Origin: Flavobacterium urocaniciphilum
GTDB lineage: Bacteria > Bacteroidota > Bacteroidia > Flavobacteriales > Flavobacteriaceae
NCBI RefSeq assembly: GCF_900110615.1
Contig: NZ_FOEI01000008.1
Location: forward strand, 1 to 64,000
Reading direction: 5' to 3'
DNA length: 64,000 bases
Part shown: positions 17,704 through 25,870 of the stretch, one piece after another
How the letters are laid out: every line of letters begins with the position of its first letter
How positions within the stretch are numbered: position 1 is the first letter of the stretch
Position numbers and translations under genes: made by a program
Notes under the pieces: generated by a model
Told to the model about the DNA's origin: nothing
Database searches by the model: none
Seen by the model: the letters and a program-made list of their open reading frames with translations, nothing else

Positions 17704-18720
17704 ATGAAAAAAGGAGTTTTACTTGTAAATTTAGGATCACCAGAAAGTCCAACACCAAAAGATGTTAAGCCTTATTTAGATGAATTTTTAATGGATAAAT
17801 ACGTAATTGATGTGCCGTATTTATTGAGAGCTTTATTAGTTAGAGGAATAATTTTAAGAAAGCGTCCGGAAAATTCTGCGGAAGCATATGCTAAAATTTG
17901 GACAGATGAAGGATCTCCACTTATTGTTTTTTCAAAAAGAATGCATCAAAAAGTTAAAAATCTTGTTGAAGCGCCAGTAGCTTTAGCAATGAGATATGGA
18001 ACGATGACCATTGAAAAAGGTTTACAAGAGTTAAAAGATCAGGGAGTTACAGATGTAATGTTATTGGCTTTATATCCTCAATATGCAATGGCCTCAACTA
18101 CAACTATTTGGGCTTTAGCGGATGAATTAGTGGCTTCAAAATTTCCTGAAATGAAATTAACGAAAGTTCCTGCTTTTTATAATAAACCCGATTACATTCA
18201 AGCGCAAGCTAATTCTATAAAAAAACATTTAGAAGGTTTTGATTATGATCATTTGTTGTTTTCGTATCACGGAATTCCAAAACGTCATATTCGTAAAACA
18301 GATGTTACTAAATCACATTGTAAAATAAACGGTACATGTTGCGATATTGCATCACCTGCTCATGAATTTTGTTACCGTCATCAATGTTTTGAAACAACAA
18401 AACAAGTTGTAAAATTACTGGGTATTCCGGAAGGAAAATACAGTCAAACTTTTCAATCTCGTTTAGCAGGAGACAAATGGTTAACACCTTATACAGATGT
18501 TGAAATCAATAAAATGCCTGAAAAAGGAATTACAAAATTAGCGGTTGTAACTCCGGCTTTCGTGGCAGATTGTTTAGAAACGTTAGAAGAAATTGCTATG
18601 CGTGCTAAAGAAGAATTTGAAGAACATGGAGGAAAAGAATTTTTAGCTATTCCATGTATGAACGACGAAGACGAATGGTGCGAAGTAGTAGCCAATTGGA
18701 TTAAAGAGTTTGAAAAGTAA
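17704..18720 (+). CDS. hemH: ferrochelatase
   Basis: HemH inserts Fe(II) into protoporphyrin IX, the last step to protoheme. The 338-residue product begins KKGVLLVNLGSPESP, has the conserved histidine in LLFSYHGIPKRHI near residue 185, and TFQSRLAGDKWLTPYTD and VVTPAFVADCLETLEEI with the conserved glutamates. Cysteines cluster near 200-225 (CKINGTCCDI, CYRHQC); some ferrochelatases bind a 2Fe-2S cluster, but the arrangement here is not enough to claim that. It is followed by hemJ at 31 bp, probably in one operon. Confidence 0.96.
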   Translation: MKKGVLLVNLGSPESPTPKDVKPYLDEFLMDKYVIDVPYLLRALLVRGIILRKRPENSAEAYAKIWTDEGSPLIVFSKRMHQKVKNLVEAPVALAMRYGTMTIEKGLQELKDQGVTDVMLLALYPQYAMASTTTIWALADELVASKFPEMKLTKVPAFYNKPDYIQAQANSIKKHLEGFDYDHLLFSYHGIPKRHIRKTDVTKSHCKINGTCCDIASPAHEFCYRHQCFETTKQVVKLLGIPEGKYSQTFQSRLAGDKWLTPYTDVEINKMPEKGITKLAVVTPAFVADCLETLEEIAMRAKEEFEEHGGKEFLAIPCMNDEDEWCEVVANWIKEFEK

Positions 18721-18751
18721 TATTTGACAGAGAACCATAAAAAGTAATAAT

Positions 18752-19300
18752 ATGTACGAATATTTAAAATCTTTGCATTTAATCTTTGTAATCACTTGGT
18801 TTGCAGGGTTGTTTTATATTGTTCGTTTGTTTGTATATCAAATTGAAGCCCACGATAAACCATCTCCAGAAAAAGAAATATTGCAAAAACAATATAAATT
18901 AATGGCGTATCGTTTATGGTACATCATTACTTGGCCAAGCGCCATTTTAGCCAGTTTCTTTGCGTATTGGATGTTGTTTTTCACACCATTAGGACAATCT
19001 TGGTTGCAAATGCCTTGGATGCATGTGAAATTAGGTTTCGTGTTTTTATTGTATTTGTATCATTTAAAATGCCATCAAATTTTTAAACAATTACAAAATG
19101 ATGTTGTAAAACATTCTACTAATTTTATGCGATTATGGAATGAAGGTGCAACCATAATATTATTTGCTGTTGTTTTTTTAGTAATTTTAAAAAATGAAAT
19201 CAATTGGATTTATGGCGTAATCGGAATTATACTATTTTCGGTTTTGATTATGTTAGGATTTAAATTTTACAAAAGAATTAGAACAAAAAACGGTGAATAA
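18752..19300 (+). CDS. hemJ: HemJ-type protoporphyrinogen IX oxidase (membrane protein)
   Basis: HemJ oxidises protoporphyrinogen IX to protoporphyrin IX in the cytoplasmic membrane and replaces HemG/HemY in many bacteria. The 182-residue product has four to five transmembrane helices. Family hallmarks are YLKSLHLIFVITWFAGLFYIVRLFVY (first helix, with the conserved histidine near residue 9), a conserved Tyr-Lys-Leu-Met segment, and WMHVKLGFVFLLYLYHLKCH with a lysine near 92. It sits directly after hemH, the enzyme that uses its product, which strengthens the call. The last 8 bp overlap the next gene, a histidine kinase. Confidence 0.88.
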   Translation: MYEYLKSLHLIFVITWFAGLFYIVRLFVYQIEAHDKPSPEKEILQKQYKLMAYRLWYIITWPSAILASFFAYWMLFFTPLGQSWLQMPWMHVKLGFVFLLYLYHLKCHQIFKQLQNDVVKHSTNFMRLWNEGATIILFAVVFLVILKNEINWIYGVIGIILFSVLIMLGFKFYKRIRTKNGE

Positions 19301-20765
19301 GTTTTTCAAAATAAATACATTATCCTTGCGAAGAAGAATTTTCTTGGCGATGTTATTTTTGACTACTTTTTCAACCATACTGATAACAATTGTATCTTTA
19401 ATTCACTTCCGATTTGAAGCTCAAGAATATCATGAAGAACGTCTTTCTCGTAAAGAAAATGCGATTAAAGAACATATTGATTATATTCTTCAAACTACAA
19501 CTTATCCGCTTCAAACCAAAAATATTAAATATATTTTTAGAGAACGCATTCACGAATTATCCGATATTCACAGTTTAGAAATTAACTTTTTCGATTTAAA
19601 CGGTAAATTATTATTATCCTCAAAATCGGCTTTTAAAATTGATAAACAAGTTCCAAATATTAGTGCAGAAACATTAAAAGAATTGCAAAATTCTACTAGT
19701 AAAAGAGTAGTAGTTTCTAAACCTAAAGAAAATGATAAATATGTAAAATCATCGTACACATATGTAAAAGATAATAAGTTTAAAAACTTAGCGATATTGA
19801 ATATTCCTTACGAAGAAAATAGCGATTTTTATAACGAGGAAGCTACAAACTTTTTAAAGAGATACGCTCAGGTTTTTGTAATCATGTTTATCTTTTCAAT
19901 TTTCTTATCGTATTTATTATCAAGCAATATTACCAAATCAATTACTCAAATTTCAGAGAAATTAGAATTAACACGATTGAATCAACGCAATCAAAAATTA
20001 AAATTACAAGACGGTAATCAAGAAATTAATACACTTATTCAATCATATAATTTCATGGTGGATAAGTTAGAGGAAAGTGCCAATAAACTAGCGCAAAGCG
20101 AAAGAGAACATGCTTGGCGCGAAATGGCAAAACAAGTGGCACATGAAATTAAAAATCCATTGACACCAATGCGATTAACCATTCAGAGCTTTACTCGAAA
20201 ATTTGATGCCAACGATCCAAATATTAATCAAAAATTAAGTGATTTTTCGGAAACGTTAATTCAACAAATTGACACGATGACTACAGTAGCAAGCGCCTTT
20301 TCAAATTTTGCTTCTATGCCTACTCAAAATAACGTGTTGTTAAATGTTGTGCCGGTAACAAGAATTGCTTTAGAAATATTTCATGAAGATTTTATCTTTT
20401 TTAATACAACAGAAGATGAAATTTTAACCTCAATTGATAAAACTCAGTTGATAAGTATCGTTACGAATTTAGTTAAAAATGCTATCCAGGCTATTCCAGA
20501 CGACCAAGAATCAAAATCGGTTAAAGTTGATTTGACAAAACAAGAATCTACTTTTACATTAAGAATTCACGACAACGGTACAGGTATTTCAGATGAATTT
20601 AGAGATCATATTTTCGAACCAAAATTTACCACTAAAAACTCAGGAATGGGATTAGGATTAGCTATTATTAAAAATATAGTTGAAAATTATCACGGTTCTA
20701 TTACTTTTGAAACCGAAAAAGGAAAAGGAACAACTTTTATTGTTATATTACCACTAAATAAATAA
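19293..20765 (+). CDS. NtrY-like membrane sensor histidine kinase
   Basis: The product is 490 residues, starting at a GTG that overlaps the hemJ 3' end by 8 bp. Transmembrane helices lie near 15-37 and 193-212 around a periplasmic sensor of about 155 residues. A HAMP-like linker (SSNITKSITQISEKLELTRLN) leads to a HisKA box whose histidine is in WREMAKQVAHEIKNPLTPMR, the NtrY-type form. The HATPase has N box NLVKNAIQAI and G boxes DNGTGIS and GMGLGLAI. No response regulator is adjacent, so it is an orphan kinase here. Overlap with hemJ implies cotranscription with hemH-hemJ, suggesting, without proof, a redox or membrane signal. Confidence 0.9.
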   Translation: MNKFFKINTLSLRRRIFLAMLFLTTFSTILITIVSLIHFRFEAQEYHEERLSRKENAIKEHIDYILQTTTYPLQTKNIKYIFRERIHELSDIHSLEINFFDLNGKLLLSSKSAFKIDKQVPNISAETLKELQNSTSKRVVVSKPKENDKYVKSSYTYVKDNKFKNLAILNIPYEENSDFYNEEATNFLKRYAQVFVIMFIFSIFLSYLLSSNITKSITQISEKLELTRLNQRNQKLKLQDGNQEINTLIQSYNFMVDKLEESANKLAQSEREHAWREMAKQVAHEIKNPLTPMRLTIQSFTRKFDANDPNINQKLSDFSETLIQQIDTMTTVASAFSNFASMPTQNNVLLNVVPVTRIALEIFHEDFIFFNTTEDEILTSIDKTQLISIVTNLVKNAIQAIPDDQESKSVKVDLTKQESTFTLRIHDNGTGISDEFRDHIFEPKFTTKNSGMGLGLAIIKNIVENYHGSITFETEKGKGTTFIVILPLNK

Positions 20766-20768
20766 AAA

Positions 20769-21545
20769 ATGGAGAATATTTTAATTGACAAACAAGAAAA
20801 CATTGCTATTGTAACCATCAATAGACCAACTAAATTAAATGCTTTAAACAAAGCTACTATTGAAGAATTACACAATGCTTTTAACGATTTAAATAATGAT
20901 AGTGCTGTAAAAGCAATTGTATTAATTGGTAGCGGCGAAAAAGCTTTTGTTGCAGGTGCAGATATTTCAGAATTTGCAAATTTTTCTGTTGAAGAAGGAG
21001 AGTTATTAGCTGCAAAAGGTCAAGAATTATTATTCGATTTTGTTCAAAATTTAAGTACTCCAGTAATTGCAGCTGTTAATGGATTTGCTTTAGGTGGTGG
21101 TTTAGAATTGGCAATGTCTTGTCATTTTAGAGTGGCTTCTACTAATGCAAAAATGGGATTACCAGAAGTAACTTTAGGGGTTATTCCAGGTTATGGTGGA
21201 ACACAACGTTTAGCGCAATTAGTAGGAAAAGGAAGAGCTATGGAAATGATTATGACAGCAAACATGATTGATGCTGAAACTGCTAAAAATTACGGGTTAG
21301 TTAATCATGTTGTATCTCAAGAAGAATTATTAGATTTTGCTAAATCTATTGCCATAAAAATTACTAATAACTCTAGTGTGGCTATTGCCAAAGCGATTGC
21401 CTCTATTAATGCTAATTTTGAAGATGGTGTAAATGGTTTCCAAACGGAAATTAAGAATTTTGGATGGTGTTTTGGTACAGAAGATTTTAAAGAAGGAACT
21501 ACTGCCTTTTTAGAGAAAAGAAAAGCTGTTTTCACAGGAAAATAA
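20769..21545 (+). CDS. enoyl-CoA hydratase/isomerase family protein
   Basis: The 258-residue crotonase-fold protein begins 3 bp after the kinase stop. The oxyanion-hole segments are AFVAGADISEFA (about 58-69) and GFALGGGLELAMSC (about 103-116). The catalytic glutamate equivalents are in GGLELAM and in GLPEVTLGVIPGYGGTQRL (about 127-145). Both glutamates of a true hydratase are present, so hydration of 2-trans-enoyl-CoA in fatty-acid or amino-acid breakdown is likely. The substrate chain length cannot be read from the sequence. It is probably cotranscribed with the kinase. Confidence 0.92.
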   Translation: MENILIDKQENIAIVTINRPTKLNALNKATIEELHNAFNDLNNDSAVKAIVLIGSGEKAFVAGADISEFANFSVEEGELLAAKGQELLFDFVQNLSTPVIAAVNGFALGGGLELAMSCHFRVASTNAKMGLPEVTLGVIPGYGGTQRLAQLVGKGRAMEMIMTANMIDAETAKNYGLVNHVVSQEELLDFAKSIAIKITNNSSVAIAKAIASINANFEDGVNGFQTEIKNFGWCFGTEDFKEGTTAFLEKRKAVFTGK

Positions 21546-21567
21546 ATAATTAAGCCTCAAATTTAGT

Positions 21568-21762
21568 ATGAAGAAATTAGTATTAGTAAAACTATTGATT
21601 GTAACGCTACTGGTTACGTCATTAGGTAGTTGTAGTGTACATGTGCATAGAAGGACAACTGTTGTTCATAAACATAAATACAAGCCATTACCCCCAGGAC
21701 ATGCGAAAAAATTACATGGCGAAAAAAGCGCCAAAAATTATACTAAAAAGCGTCGTCATTAG
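21568..21762 (+). CDS. small basic lipoprotein with histidines
   Basis: The product is 64 residues. A hydrophobic signal ends in the lipobox LGSC (cleavage cysteine near residue 22), leaving a mature peptide of about 43 residues rich in His, Lys and Arg (SVHVHRR, VVHKHKYK, GHAKKLHGEK, KKRRH). It is followed by a terminator almost identical to that of the next gene, whose product starts its mature part in the same way (CSVxV). The strong positive charge suggests binding to a polyanion or to the membrane surface, and the histidines could bind metal. Both are inference. Confidence 0.7.
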   Translation: MKKLVLVKLLIVTLLVTSLGSCSVHVHRRTTVVHKHKYKPLPPGHAKKLHGEKSAKNYTKKRRH

Positions 21763-21777
21763 TATTTGAAATATGAT

Positions 21778-21806
21778 AAAAAACCCGAGTATTGCTCGGG
21801 TTTTTT
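21778..21806 (+). terminator. intrinsic terminator
   Basis: AAAACCCGAG and CTCGGGTTTT around a TATTG loop, with a T run, directly after the small lipoprotein gene. The hairpin at 22167-22197 is nearly the same sequence. Confidence 0.85.
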
Positions 21807-21947
21807 GCTATTAATACTTTATGACTTTCTTTCGTTTTCTATAGTTATTTTCATTGTTTTTTTAAATTTTAAAAATACAAAATTTCAAGAAATTGATAAG
21901 TTTGGCTTAGTATTTGTATTTCTACTTTTAAAATAAACGTAATTTTT

Positions 21948-22163
21948 ATGGAAGCAAATAGATATATTCGATTTTTAGTTGGAACAAGTTTAGTTGTTGT
22001 TTTAAGTAGTTTAGCAAGTTGTAGTGTAACGGTTTCTGCGCCAGTTCCTGTTGTAGTTGTACACGGACAAGTGCATCAAGGTCATTGTCAAAAACAACAT
22101 CATGGACATCATAATCATGGGAAACACAATGGTCATCATAAGCATAATAAACACCATAGATAA
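21948..22163 (+). CDS. small histidine-rich lipoprotein
   Basis: The product is 71 residues. A signal region with a lipobox (LASC, cysteine near residue 26) precedes a mature peptide that opens SVTVSAPVP and ends in a histidine-rich tail with about 14 histidines in the last 35 residues (HGHHNHGKH, GHHKHNKHH) plus one cysteine. Such tails in other proteins bind Ni, Zn, Cu or Co, so periplasmic metal buffering is a fair inference. The shared CSVxV start, size and terminator with the gene at 21568 suggest divergence from one ancestral small lipoprotein. Confidence 0.75.
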   Translation: MEANRYIRFLVGTSLVVVLSSLASCSVTVSAPVPVVVVHGQVHQGHCQKQHHGHHNHGKHNGHHKHNKHHR

Positions 22164-22166
22164 AAT

Positions 22167-22197
22167 AAAAAAACCCGAGCATTGCTCGGGTTTTTTG
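22167..22197. terminator. bidirectional intrinsic terminator
   Basis: AAAACCCGAG, CATTG loop, CTCGGGTTTT with A and T runs. It serves the His-rich lipoprotein gene forward and rplY in reverse. Confidence 0.85.
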
Positions 22198-22214
22198 TAT
22201 AAGAGAAAATTGAA

Positions 22215-22820
22215 TTATTTTTTCTTTTTTGCTCCTTTTTCTGCTTTTGCAGCTTCTTGAGCAGCTTTCATAGCAGCACGAGAAATTCTTACTTGACAAA
22301 CAACAGTGTTGTCTGGGTGTAAAATTTTGTAATCAGGAGTTCCTAATTTAGTAACATATAATTTGTTACCCATTTCTAATTCAGAAATGTTTGCTTCTAC
22401 GAAATCAGGTAAGTTAGCAGGAATAGATCTAACTTTTAATTTACGTTGGTTTAAACGTAAAACACCTCCTAATAAAACCCCTGGAGAAGTTCCAGTAATT
22501 TTAACAGGTACTTCCATAGTAACTTCTTTTTTAGCGTCTAATTGATAGAAGTCAATATGTAAAATTTTATCAGAAACTGGGTGAAATTGGATATCTTGTA
22601 AGATACCTTCGAATTTTTTACCACCTTCTAAGTCAATTACTACAGTGTGTGCTTCTGGAGTGTAAACTAAACCTTTAAATGCTTTTTCTTCAGCACTAAA
22701 ATGTACTGGATTTTCCCCTCCGTAAAGTACGCAAGGAACCATTCCAGCATTACGTAAGGCTTTAGTAGATACTTTACCCACGCTTTCTCTTTGTGATCCT
22801 TTGATCGTAATTGATTTCAT
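22215..22820 (-). CDS. rplY: 50S ribosomal protein L25/general stress protein Ctc
   Basis: The 201-residue long form (CTC/TL5 type) binds 5S rRNA. The N-terminal L25 domain runs to about residue 92 ([43 protein letters not shown]), followed by the C-terminal beta domain ([34 protein letters not shown]) and an Ala/Lys-rich tail. It lies 74 bp downstream of prs in the same direction, the common prs-rplY arrangement, and is probably cotranscribed with it. Confidence 0.95.
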   Translation of the reverse strand: MKSITIKGSQRESVGKVSTKALRNAGMVPCVLYGGENPVHFSAEEKAFKGLVYTPEAHTVVIDLEGGKKFEGILQDIQFHPVSDKILHIDFYQLDAKKEVTMEVPVKITGTSPGVLLGGVLRLNQRKLKVRSIPANLPDFVEANISELEMGNKLYVTKLGTPDYKILHPDNTVVCQVRISRAAMKAAQEAAKAEKGAKKKK

Positions 22821-22894
22821 TTGAAATAAATTAAAATTAATAAAAAAATTTGGTTAGGGTTTAAAGGAATGAACATCTTCAAACCAACTAACTT

Positions 22895-23836
22895 TTACAT
22901 TAAAAACTTTCCACTAATGGAATTGTTATTTTGTACCATGTGCATTACTTCAGCGAATAAAGGTGCACAACTTACAACTTTTATTTTGTTCGATTCTTTC
23001 TTTAAAGGAATAGAATCTGTAACGATTAACTCTACTAATTTTGAGTTCTCAATTCTTTCATACGCTTCTCCTGATAGAATAGCGTGTGTACAAATTGCTC
23101 TTACGCTTAAAGCACCTCTTTCAATCATCATGTCGGCTGCTTTAGCTAATGTTCCTCCTGTGTCGATCATATCGTCTACAAGAATTACATTTCTTCCTTT
23201 TACTTCTCCAATTAACTCCATCGTATCAATTACATTCGCTTGTTTGCGTTGCTTGTAACAGATAACTACGTCTGATTCTAAAAATTTTGAATACGCATAC
23301 GCTCTTTTAGAACCACCCATATCAGGAGAAGCAATCGTTAAGTTCTCTAAACCTAAACTTTTCACATATGGTAAAAAGATAGTAGAAGCAAATAAATGAT
23401 CTACTGGTTTTTCAAAGAATCCTTGAATTTGATCAGCATGTAAATCCATTGTCATGATTCGAGTTGCACCAGCAGTTTCTAATAATTTAGCTACTAGTTT
23501 CGCTCCAATCGGCACTCTTGGTTTGTCTTTTCTATCTTGTCTCGCCCATCCAAAATAAGGAATTACTGCTGTGATGTGTCTTGCTGAAGCTCTTTTAGCT
23601 GCATCAATCATCAATAATAATTCCATTAGATTGTCGGTACTTGGAAAAGTGGAACAAACTAAAAATACACGTAAACCACGAATCGACTCTTCAAAAGAAG
23701 GCTGAAATTCTCCGTCACTATATTTTGAGAACGTTACTTTACCTAGCGGCACACCATATTTACTGGCGATTTGTTCCGCTAGATACACACTTTGAGAACA
23801 TGCAAATATTTTTGCTTCTGGCTCGTTGTATGACAT
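22895..23836 (-). CDS. prs: ribose-phosphate pyrophosphokinase (PRPP synthetase)
   Basis: This enzyme makes phosphoribosyl pyrophosphate from ribose 5-phosphate and ATP for nucleotide, His and Trp synthesis. The 313-residue product has the class I features: FSKYSDGEFQPSFEESIRG near 35, PYFGWARQDRKDKPRVPI near 92-110, TMDLHADQIQGFF near 127 and the PRPP loop VILVDDMIDTGGTL near 215. It is first in the prs-rplY unit. Confidence 0.96.
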   Translation of the reverse strand: MSYNEPEAKIFACSQSVYLAEQIASKYGVPLGKVTFSKYSDGEFQPSFEESIRGLRVFLVCSTFPSTDNLMELLLMIDAAKRASARHITAVIPYFGWARQDRKDKPRVPIGAKLVAKLLETAGATRIMTMDLHADQIQGFFEKPVDHLFASTIFLPYVKSLGLENLTIASPDMGGSKRAYAYSKFLESDVVICYKQRKQANVIDTMELIGEVKGRNVILVDDMIDTGGTLAKAADMMIERGALSVRAICTHAILSGEAYERIENSKLVELIVTDSIPLKKESNKIKVVSCAPLFAEVMHMVQNNNSISGKFLM

Positions 23837-23947
23837 CTTGTTTAATTGTTTTTACATCTTTGAAATTTTTACTTCTGAATTTATTCTATTCAAACGTATA
23901 ATTGCCTCGGATGTAGTTAGTTAGTGTTGTTTCGATTTAATCGGGTG

Positions 23948-23955
23948 CAAAGTTA
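23948..23955 (-). promoter_or_regulatory. candidate -7 element of prs
   Basis: CAAAGTTA forward, TAACTTTG on the reverse strand. It would give a leader of about 105 nt before prs. No -33 TTG is seen at standard spacing. Confidence 0.4.
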
Positions 23956-24000
23956 GTAATAAAATTGAACTCTGAAAGTAAAATTTTAAGTATTTTTCAA

Positions 24001-24028
24001 TTGTTTTTGCAAAGTTTACTTATATTTG
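24001..24028 (+). promoter_or_regulatory. promoter of tRNA-Leu(CAA)
   Basis: TTG (24001-24003), 17-bp spacer, TATATTTG (24021-24028), with the tRNA beginning 12 bp later. It has the same -7 octamer as the other two tRNA promoters in the window. Confidence 0.75.
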
Positions 24029-24039
24029 CACACTCTTAA

Positions 24040-24119
24040 GCCCGGATGGCGGAATTGGTAGACGCGCACGACTCAAACTCGTGTTCTTAGGAGTGTGGGT
24101 TCGATTCCCACTCCGGGTA
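24040..24119 (+). tRNA. tRNA-Leu, anticodon CAA
   Basis: The acceptor GCCCGGA pairs with TCCGGGT, with a G-U first pair. The D arm contains TGGCGGAATTGGTAGAC. The anticodon stem CACGA/TCGTG encloses CTCAAAC with anticodon CAA. A variable arm and the T loop GGTTCGATTCC follow, with discriminator A. CCA is not encoded. It reads UUG leucine codons. Confidence 0.95.
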
Positions 24120-24128
24120 CAAATTATG

Positions 24129-24155
24129 AAAGCACTGTGAAAACAGTGCTTTTTT
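24129..24155 (+). terminator. intrinsic terminator after tRNA-Leu
   Basis: AAGCACTGT and ACAGTGCTT around GAAA, followed by T residues, immediately after the tRNA. Confidence 0.8.
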
Positions 24156-24177
24156 GTTTTATTTTAGTCTGCAATTT

Positions 24178-24204
24178 TTGATTTTTAAAAATTTGTTAGA
24201 TTTG
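24178..24204 (+). promoter_or_regulatory. candidate promoter of the small membrane protein gene
   Basis: TTG (24178-24180), 16-bp spacer, TAGATTTG (24197-24204), about 70 bp before the ATG at 24277. The spacing is slightly short. Confidence 0.4.
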
Positions 24205-24276
24205 TGATGTTTGTAATGTAAATCCCCGTAATCTAGATTTATTTTAAAGCAGGTTTTAAAGATTAATTAATTAAAT

Positions 24277-24663
24277 ATGAAATTATTAGGTTTTGATTAT
24301 CTTTATATGATGGCATATGAAGATATTGTAATAAAGAAAAAAAGTCAAATCTTTAATATGATATTTTATTTGTCATTAATTTATTCAGAAATTGTAGCAA
24401 CTTTTTTAAATTTTGTTTCAATTTTTATTGATTATAGAATTTTTAAAAATGTTTTTTATAATGTCTTTTTGTTTATTCTCTTCGTTTTATTCAATTATTT
24501 TATATATGAAATAAAGAAGAGAAGATTAATAATTCAAAAAGAGTATGTTTTTTACAAAACATACTATGTTGACATAATTTTTTTGATTTCAGGTGTGGTT
24601 TTTGTTTATTCTATTTATTTAAATAATAAAATATTTGGTATAATTGGTAGTGTATCAAATTAG
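24277..24663 (+). CDS. membrane protein of unknown function
   Basis: The product is 128 residues and very hydrophobic. Predicted helices lie near 28-50, 62-85 and 100-125, separated by short basic loops (EIKKRRLIIQ). It has no recognised motif. The gene stands alone between tRNA-Leu and pheS, on the opposite strand to pheS. A promoter-like sequence lies upstream, which supports it being real, but it may be a lineage-specific gene. It is very AT-rich even for this genome. Confidence 0.55.
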   Translation: MKLLGFDYLYMMAYEDIVIKKKSQIFNMIFYLSLIYSEIVATFLNFVSIFIDYRIFKNVFYNVFLFILFVLFNYFIYEIKKRRLIIQKEYVFYKTYYVDIIFLISGVVFVYSIYLNNKIFGIIGSVSN

Positions 24664-24713
24664 AATAACTATATGATACCTTGTGAATCTTTCATATAGT
24701 AAAATATATTAAC

Positions 24714-24744
24714 AAAAAAGCTCAGCATTCGCTGAGCTTTTTTT
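24714..24744. terminator. bidirectional intrinsic terminator
   Basis: AAAGCTCAGC, ATTC loop, GCTGAGCTTT with A and T runs. It ends pheS on the reverse strand and probably the small membrane gene forward. Confidence 0.85.
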
Positions 24745-24745
24745 A

Positions 24746-25765
24746 TTATAAACTAGATTTAAATTGTTCTAAAAATCTAACATCGTTTTCATAAAACATT
24801 CTAATATCGCCAATTTGGTACAATAACATGGCAATTCTTTCAATTCCCATACCGAAAGCGTAACCTGTATATTCATTCGGATCGATTCCACAGTTTTTCA
24901 AAACATTAGGATCAACCATTCCGCAACCCATAATTTCTAACCAACCGGTTCCTTTTGTAATTCGGTAGTCGGTTTCGGTTTTTAATCCCCAATAAATATC
25001 TACTTCTGCACTTGGCTCTGTAAAAGGGAAGTATGACGGACGTAATCTAATTTTAGATTTTCCGAACATTTCTTTTGTGAAATATAATAACGTTTGTTTC
25101 AAATCGGCAAACGAAACATTTTTATCAATATATAATCCTTCCACTTGATGGAAAATACAGTGCGAACGAGACGAAATCGCTTCATTACGAAAAACTCTTC
25201 CTGGAGAAATCGTTCTAATAGGCGGTTTGTTGTTTTCCATGTATCTTACCTGAACAGAAGAAGTATGCGTTCTTAACAACACATCTGGATTCGTTTGAAT
25301 GAAAAATGTATCCTGCATATCACGTGCTGGATGATATTCTGGTAAGTTTAAAGCAGTAAAGTTATGCCAATCGTCTTCAATTTCTGGACCTTCAGAAACA
25401 TTGAATCCAATTGTAGAAAAAACATCTAAAATCTGATTTTTTACCAAAGAAATTGGGTGACGAGAACCAATGTTAATCGGACTTCCCGGACGCGTTAAAT
25501 CGCCAAACAAGTTTACCGATTCTGTTTTAGATTCTAATAATTCTTGTATGCTTTTTACTTTTTCTTCAGCCGTATTTTTTAATTCATTAACTACCTGACC
25601 AAATTCTTTCTTTTCTTCGTTAGGTACGTTTTTAAATTCGGCAAAGAAATCTTTCAATAATCCTTTGCTTCCTAAGTATTTAATACGGAATTCCTCTAAA
25701 GTAGCTTTGTCTTCAGTTGTAAAAGCTTGAGCTTCTTTAATATGTTTTTTTATTTCTTTTATCAT
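24746..25765 (-). CDS. pheS: phenylalanyl-tRNA synthetase alpha subunit
   Basis: This is the catalytic subunit of the alpha2-beta2 PheRS that charges tRNA-Phe. The 339-residue product has an N-terminal coiled coil (about 1-85), HPARDMQDTFFI near 165, class II motif 2 (SPGRVFRNEAISSRSHCIFHQVEGLYID, about 205-232) and motif 3 (GYAFGMGIERIAMLLYQIGDIR, about 300-322). Length matches bacterial PheS (about 330-340). pheT is not in the window, so the subunits are unlinked here. A TATTTTTG-type -7 element lies upstream at 25786-25793. Confidence 0.96.
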   Translation of the reverse strand: MIKEIKKHIKEAQAFTTEDKATLEEFRIKYLGSKGLLKDFFAEFKNVPNEEKKEFGQVVNELKNTAEEKVKSIQELLESKTESVNLFGDLTRPGSPINIGSRHPISLVKNQILDVFSTIGFNVSEGPEIEDDWHNFTALNLPEYHPARDMQDTFFIQTNPDVLLRTHTSSVQVRYMENNKPPIRTISPGRVFRNEAISSRSHCIFHQVEGLYIDKNVSFADLKQTLLYFTKEMFGKSKIRLRPSYFPFTEPSAEVDIYWGLKTETDYRITKGTGWLEIMGCGMVDPNVLKNCGIDPNEYTGYAFGMGIERIAMLLYQIGDIRMFYENDVRFLEQFKSSL

Positions 25766-25785
25766 TGTAAAATGGTAATTGTCTG

Positions 25786-25793
25786 CAAAAATA
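25786..25793 (-). promoter_or_regulatory. candidate -7 element of pheS
   Basis: CAAAAATA forward, TATTTTTG on the reverse strand, 20 bp before the pheS start. Confidence 0.45.
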
Positions 25794-25801
25794 GGTTTTT
25801 T

Positions 25802-25870
25802 TAGTGAAAAGTGAAAAGTGATGAGTGATTAGTTTAAACTGAACACTAAAATCTGAACACTGAATACTAA
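25802..25870. repeat. low-complexity spacer of GTGAAAAGTGA and CTGAACACT units
   Basis: The intergenic stretch is made of overlapping short direct repeats (AGTGAAAAGTGAAAAGTGATGAGTGAT, then several ACTGAACACT-like words). It has no clear hairpin. It resembles the spacers at 9938-10012 and 54490-54568 in style. Confidence 0.55.

Noticed and set aside
22869..23258. Forward ORF antisense to prs
   Set aside because: It is the mirror of a well-conserved prs gene and has no independent coding support.
24277..24663. Prophage or integrated element next to tRNA-Leu
   Set aside because: There is no integrase, no repeat of the tRNA 3' end, and the next gene is pheS.
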